Notes under the pieces: generated by a model
Databases searched by the model: none
What the model was told of the DNA's origin: nothing
The model's input: only the letters and a program-made list of their open reading frames with translations
Program-made: the position numbers and the translations under genes
Part shown: positions 62,978 to 64,000 of the stretch, piece after piece
Layout: each line of letters begins with the position of its first letter
How positions within the stretch are numbered: the stretch's first letter is position 1
NCBI RefSeq assembly: GCF_016522065.1
Contig: NZ_JAEHFV010000001.1
Coordinates: 496,001-560,000 of the forward strand
From: Flavobacterium agrisoli
GTDB taxonomy: Bacteria > Bacteroidota > Bacteroidia > Flavobacteriales > Flavobacteriaceae
Direction of reading: 5' to 3'
DNA length: 64,000 nucleotides

Positions 62978-63092
62978 TTGATTGTATGTACTTAATACTA
63001 ACAGTACTGGAATTATTTAAAGTCTAACGGTTTAACAATAGCAGCTCTTTGGTCTTTTAAAAACAAAAACCAAAATAAAAAAACACATAACT

Positions 63093-63947
63093 ATGGGCAA
63101 TACATCTGAAAAACCAATAGTACAGAAACAGTATGGCAATACCTGGGAATTTGTATATCCCCTGTCCATTATTGATGAAAGAGTCAGTGATGAATTTTGG
63201 GAAGCTGTCGAATTTCTGGATGATAGTGACCTGATTGCGGAAAAAATGCTGAAAAAACTGGTTTTAGAGCATCCCTATTATATAGATGCTTATGTTCATC
63301 TCAGCATTGCATATCGTAGTCAGGAAAAAACCTTTGAAAGTCTTCTGACTGCTGAGAAGGCATTTAATGTGGGGATCGGATGCCTGCCAAAAGCATTTAA
63401 CCTAAAAAAAGACCAACTGATATGGCCTATGTCTGATAACAGACCTTTTTTAAGGGCATGCCAAAATTGGGGAGTTGAGCTGCAATATCATACAAAATAT
63501 TCCGAAGCTGTTGAAATCTACAGGTTAAATCTAGCTTTGAATCCCGAAGATCATCAGGGCATCAGATATCTCCTGCTGGAGACCTTATTTGCGTTAAAAG
63601 ATTACAAACAGGCTGAAGATCTATTAAATCAATATCCAGACGATTTTACTATAGAATTTAAATTTGGCATAGTTGCAGTTCATATCCTGAATGATAATTT
63701 GAAGCTGGCGGATCAGCATTTAGAGGAAGCTGTCCAGACCAATACTTTCTTTATCGATGAAGTAACCAGAACCAAACATGTAAAGCCGCTTCCTTACAGG
63801 ATTCCGGGTGAACCCAACTTTGATGCCGGCATCCCGACACGGTCAGTTCAGGAAGCATATGGGTATTGGGAGAGAAATAAAGAGCTTTATCACAATAAGA
63901 AGATTATAAGCTATTTCAAAACTGTCCAAAAATCAGATACTCGATAA
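63093..63947 (+). CDS. TPR-like protein, function unknown
   Basis: 284 aa. Tetratricopeptide-type helix pairs occupy about 30-220 (for example IYRLNLALNPEDHQGIRYLLLETL), followed by a C-terminal region with conserved-looking Pro/Gly stretches (PYRIPGEPNFDAGIPTRS). Such proteins usually scaffold others. It starts 115 bp after the membrane effector gene and may or may not belong to the Argonaute locus. Nothing is seen in the remaining 53 bp of the window. Confidence 0.65.
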   Translation: MGNTSEKPIVQKQYGNTWEFVYPLSIIDERVSDEFWEAVEFLDDSDLIAEKMLKKLVLEHPYYIDAYVHLSIAYRSQEKTFESLLTAEKAFNVGIGCLPKAFNLKKDQLIWPMSDNRPFLRACQNWGVELQYHTKYSEAVEIYRLNLALNPEDHQGIRYLLLETLFALKDYKQAEDLLNQYPDDFTIEFKFGIVAVHILNDNLKLADQHLEEAVQTNTFFIDEVTRTKHVKPLPYRIPGEPNFDAGIPTRSVQEAYGYWERNKELYHNKKIISYFKTVQKSDTR

Positions 63948-64000
63948 TGATTCTTTAAAAACGTCGGACACATATACAAATTACCTAAAACCTTAAACAA

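Noticed and set aside
1..64000. CRISPR array or IS element
   Set aside because: No regularly spaced repeats and no transposase gene were seen; recombination traces are limited to the integrase, the DUF1810 copies and the inverted repeats.

Overview
The window reads as a Flavobacterium-like Bacteroidota chromosome. It is AT-rich, lacks obvious Shine-Dalgarno sites, and carries TAnnTTTG-type -7 elements. It also holds CTnDOT-style tra genes, a SusC/SusD pair, a small histone H1-like gene and a Bacteroidota-type acyl-ACP thioesterase. Species cannot be assigned from sequence alone.

Layout: (1) 1-4.2 kb is chromosomal backbone: a DEDDh exonuclease/GIY-YIG protein, a voltage-gated-type cation channel, miaA, an acyl-ACP thioesterase and tRNA-Tyr(GTA). 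(2) From tRNA-Tyr onward the rest looks like one integrative and conjugative element (ICE) of at least 60 kb whose far end is outside the window. A tyrosine recombinase (4.5-5.8 kb) lies just inside the tRNA. Facing it across a bidirectional terminator is a long minus-strand block (17.9-5.9 kb) with TraE, F, G, three TraI-like paralogues, J, K, L, M, N, a DUF3945-like protein and three small DNA-binding-type proteins, one of them excisionase-like. (3) 18-24.6 kb holds regulators (AraC, a TPR-AraC hybrid, an XRE protein), a lipoprotein, the H1-like gene and membrane proteins. (4) 25.1-34.1 kb is a SusC-SusD-S9 peptidase cargo operon facing a MauE-like membrane protein and a small exported Cys-rich protein. 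(5) 34.3-38.6 kb is the mobilisation unit: a candidate oriT hairpin, a ribbon-helix-helix accessory protein, a MOBP-type relaxase and a VirD4-type coupling protein.

(6) 38.6-48 kb is a defence insert: Hachiman (HamA nuclease plus HamB helicase) converging on a SMEK-STAND NTPase followed by an unrecognised 180-aa protein. An internally deleted DUF1810 remnant lies on the left and an intact DUF1810 gene on the right, which records how the insert arrived. (7) 48.1-57.9 kb is a higher-GC DNA-metabolism module: SSB, PcfK, PcfJ, RadC/JAB, Y-family polymerase, DnaE-type polymerase and an SRAP protease. It is bracketed by about 160-bp inverted repeats that no recognised gene explains. (8) 58.2-64 kb is a second defence-like region. 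It holds a PD-(D/E)xK protein, a catalytically dead Argonaute translationally overlapping a two-helix membrane protein, and a TPR protein.

The genes fit a self-transmissible element that processes and pumps DNA (mob plus tra), protects and repairs its single-stranded intermediates (the SSB-to-SRAP module), and pays its way with a nutrient-uptake cargo and at least three anti-phage systems. The best candidates for undescribed biology are the Argonaute-membrane protein locus, the SMEK-STAND plus 180-aa pair, the inverted-repeat-bounded module, and a 92-nt nested hairpin upstream of susC.
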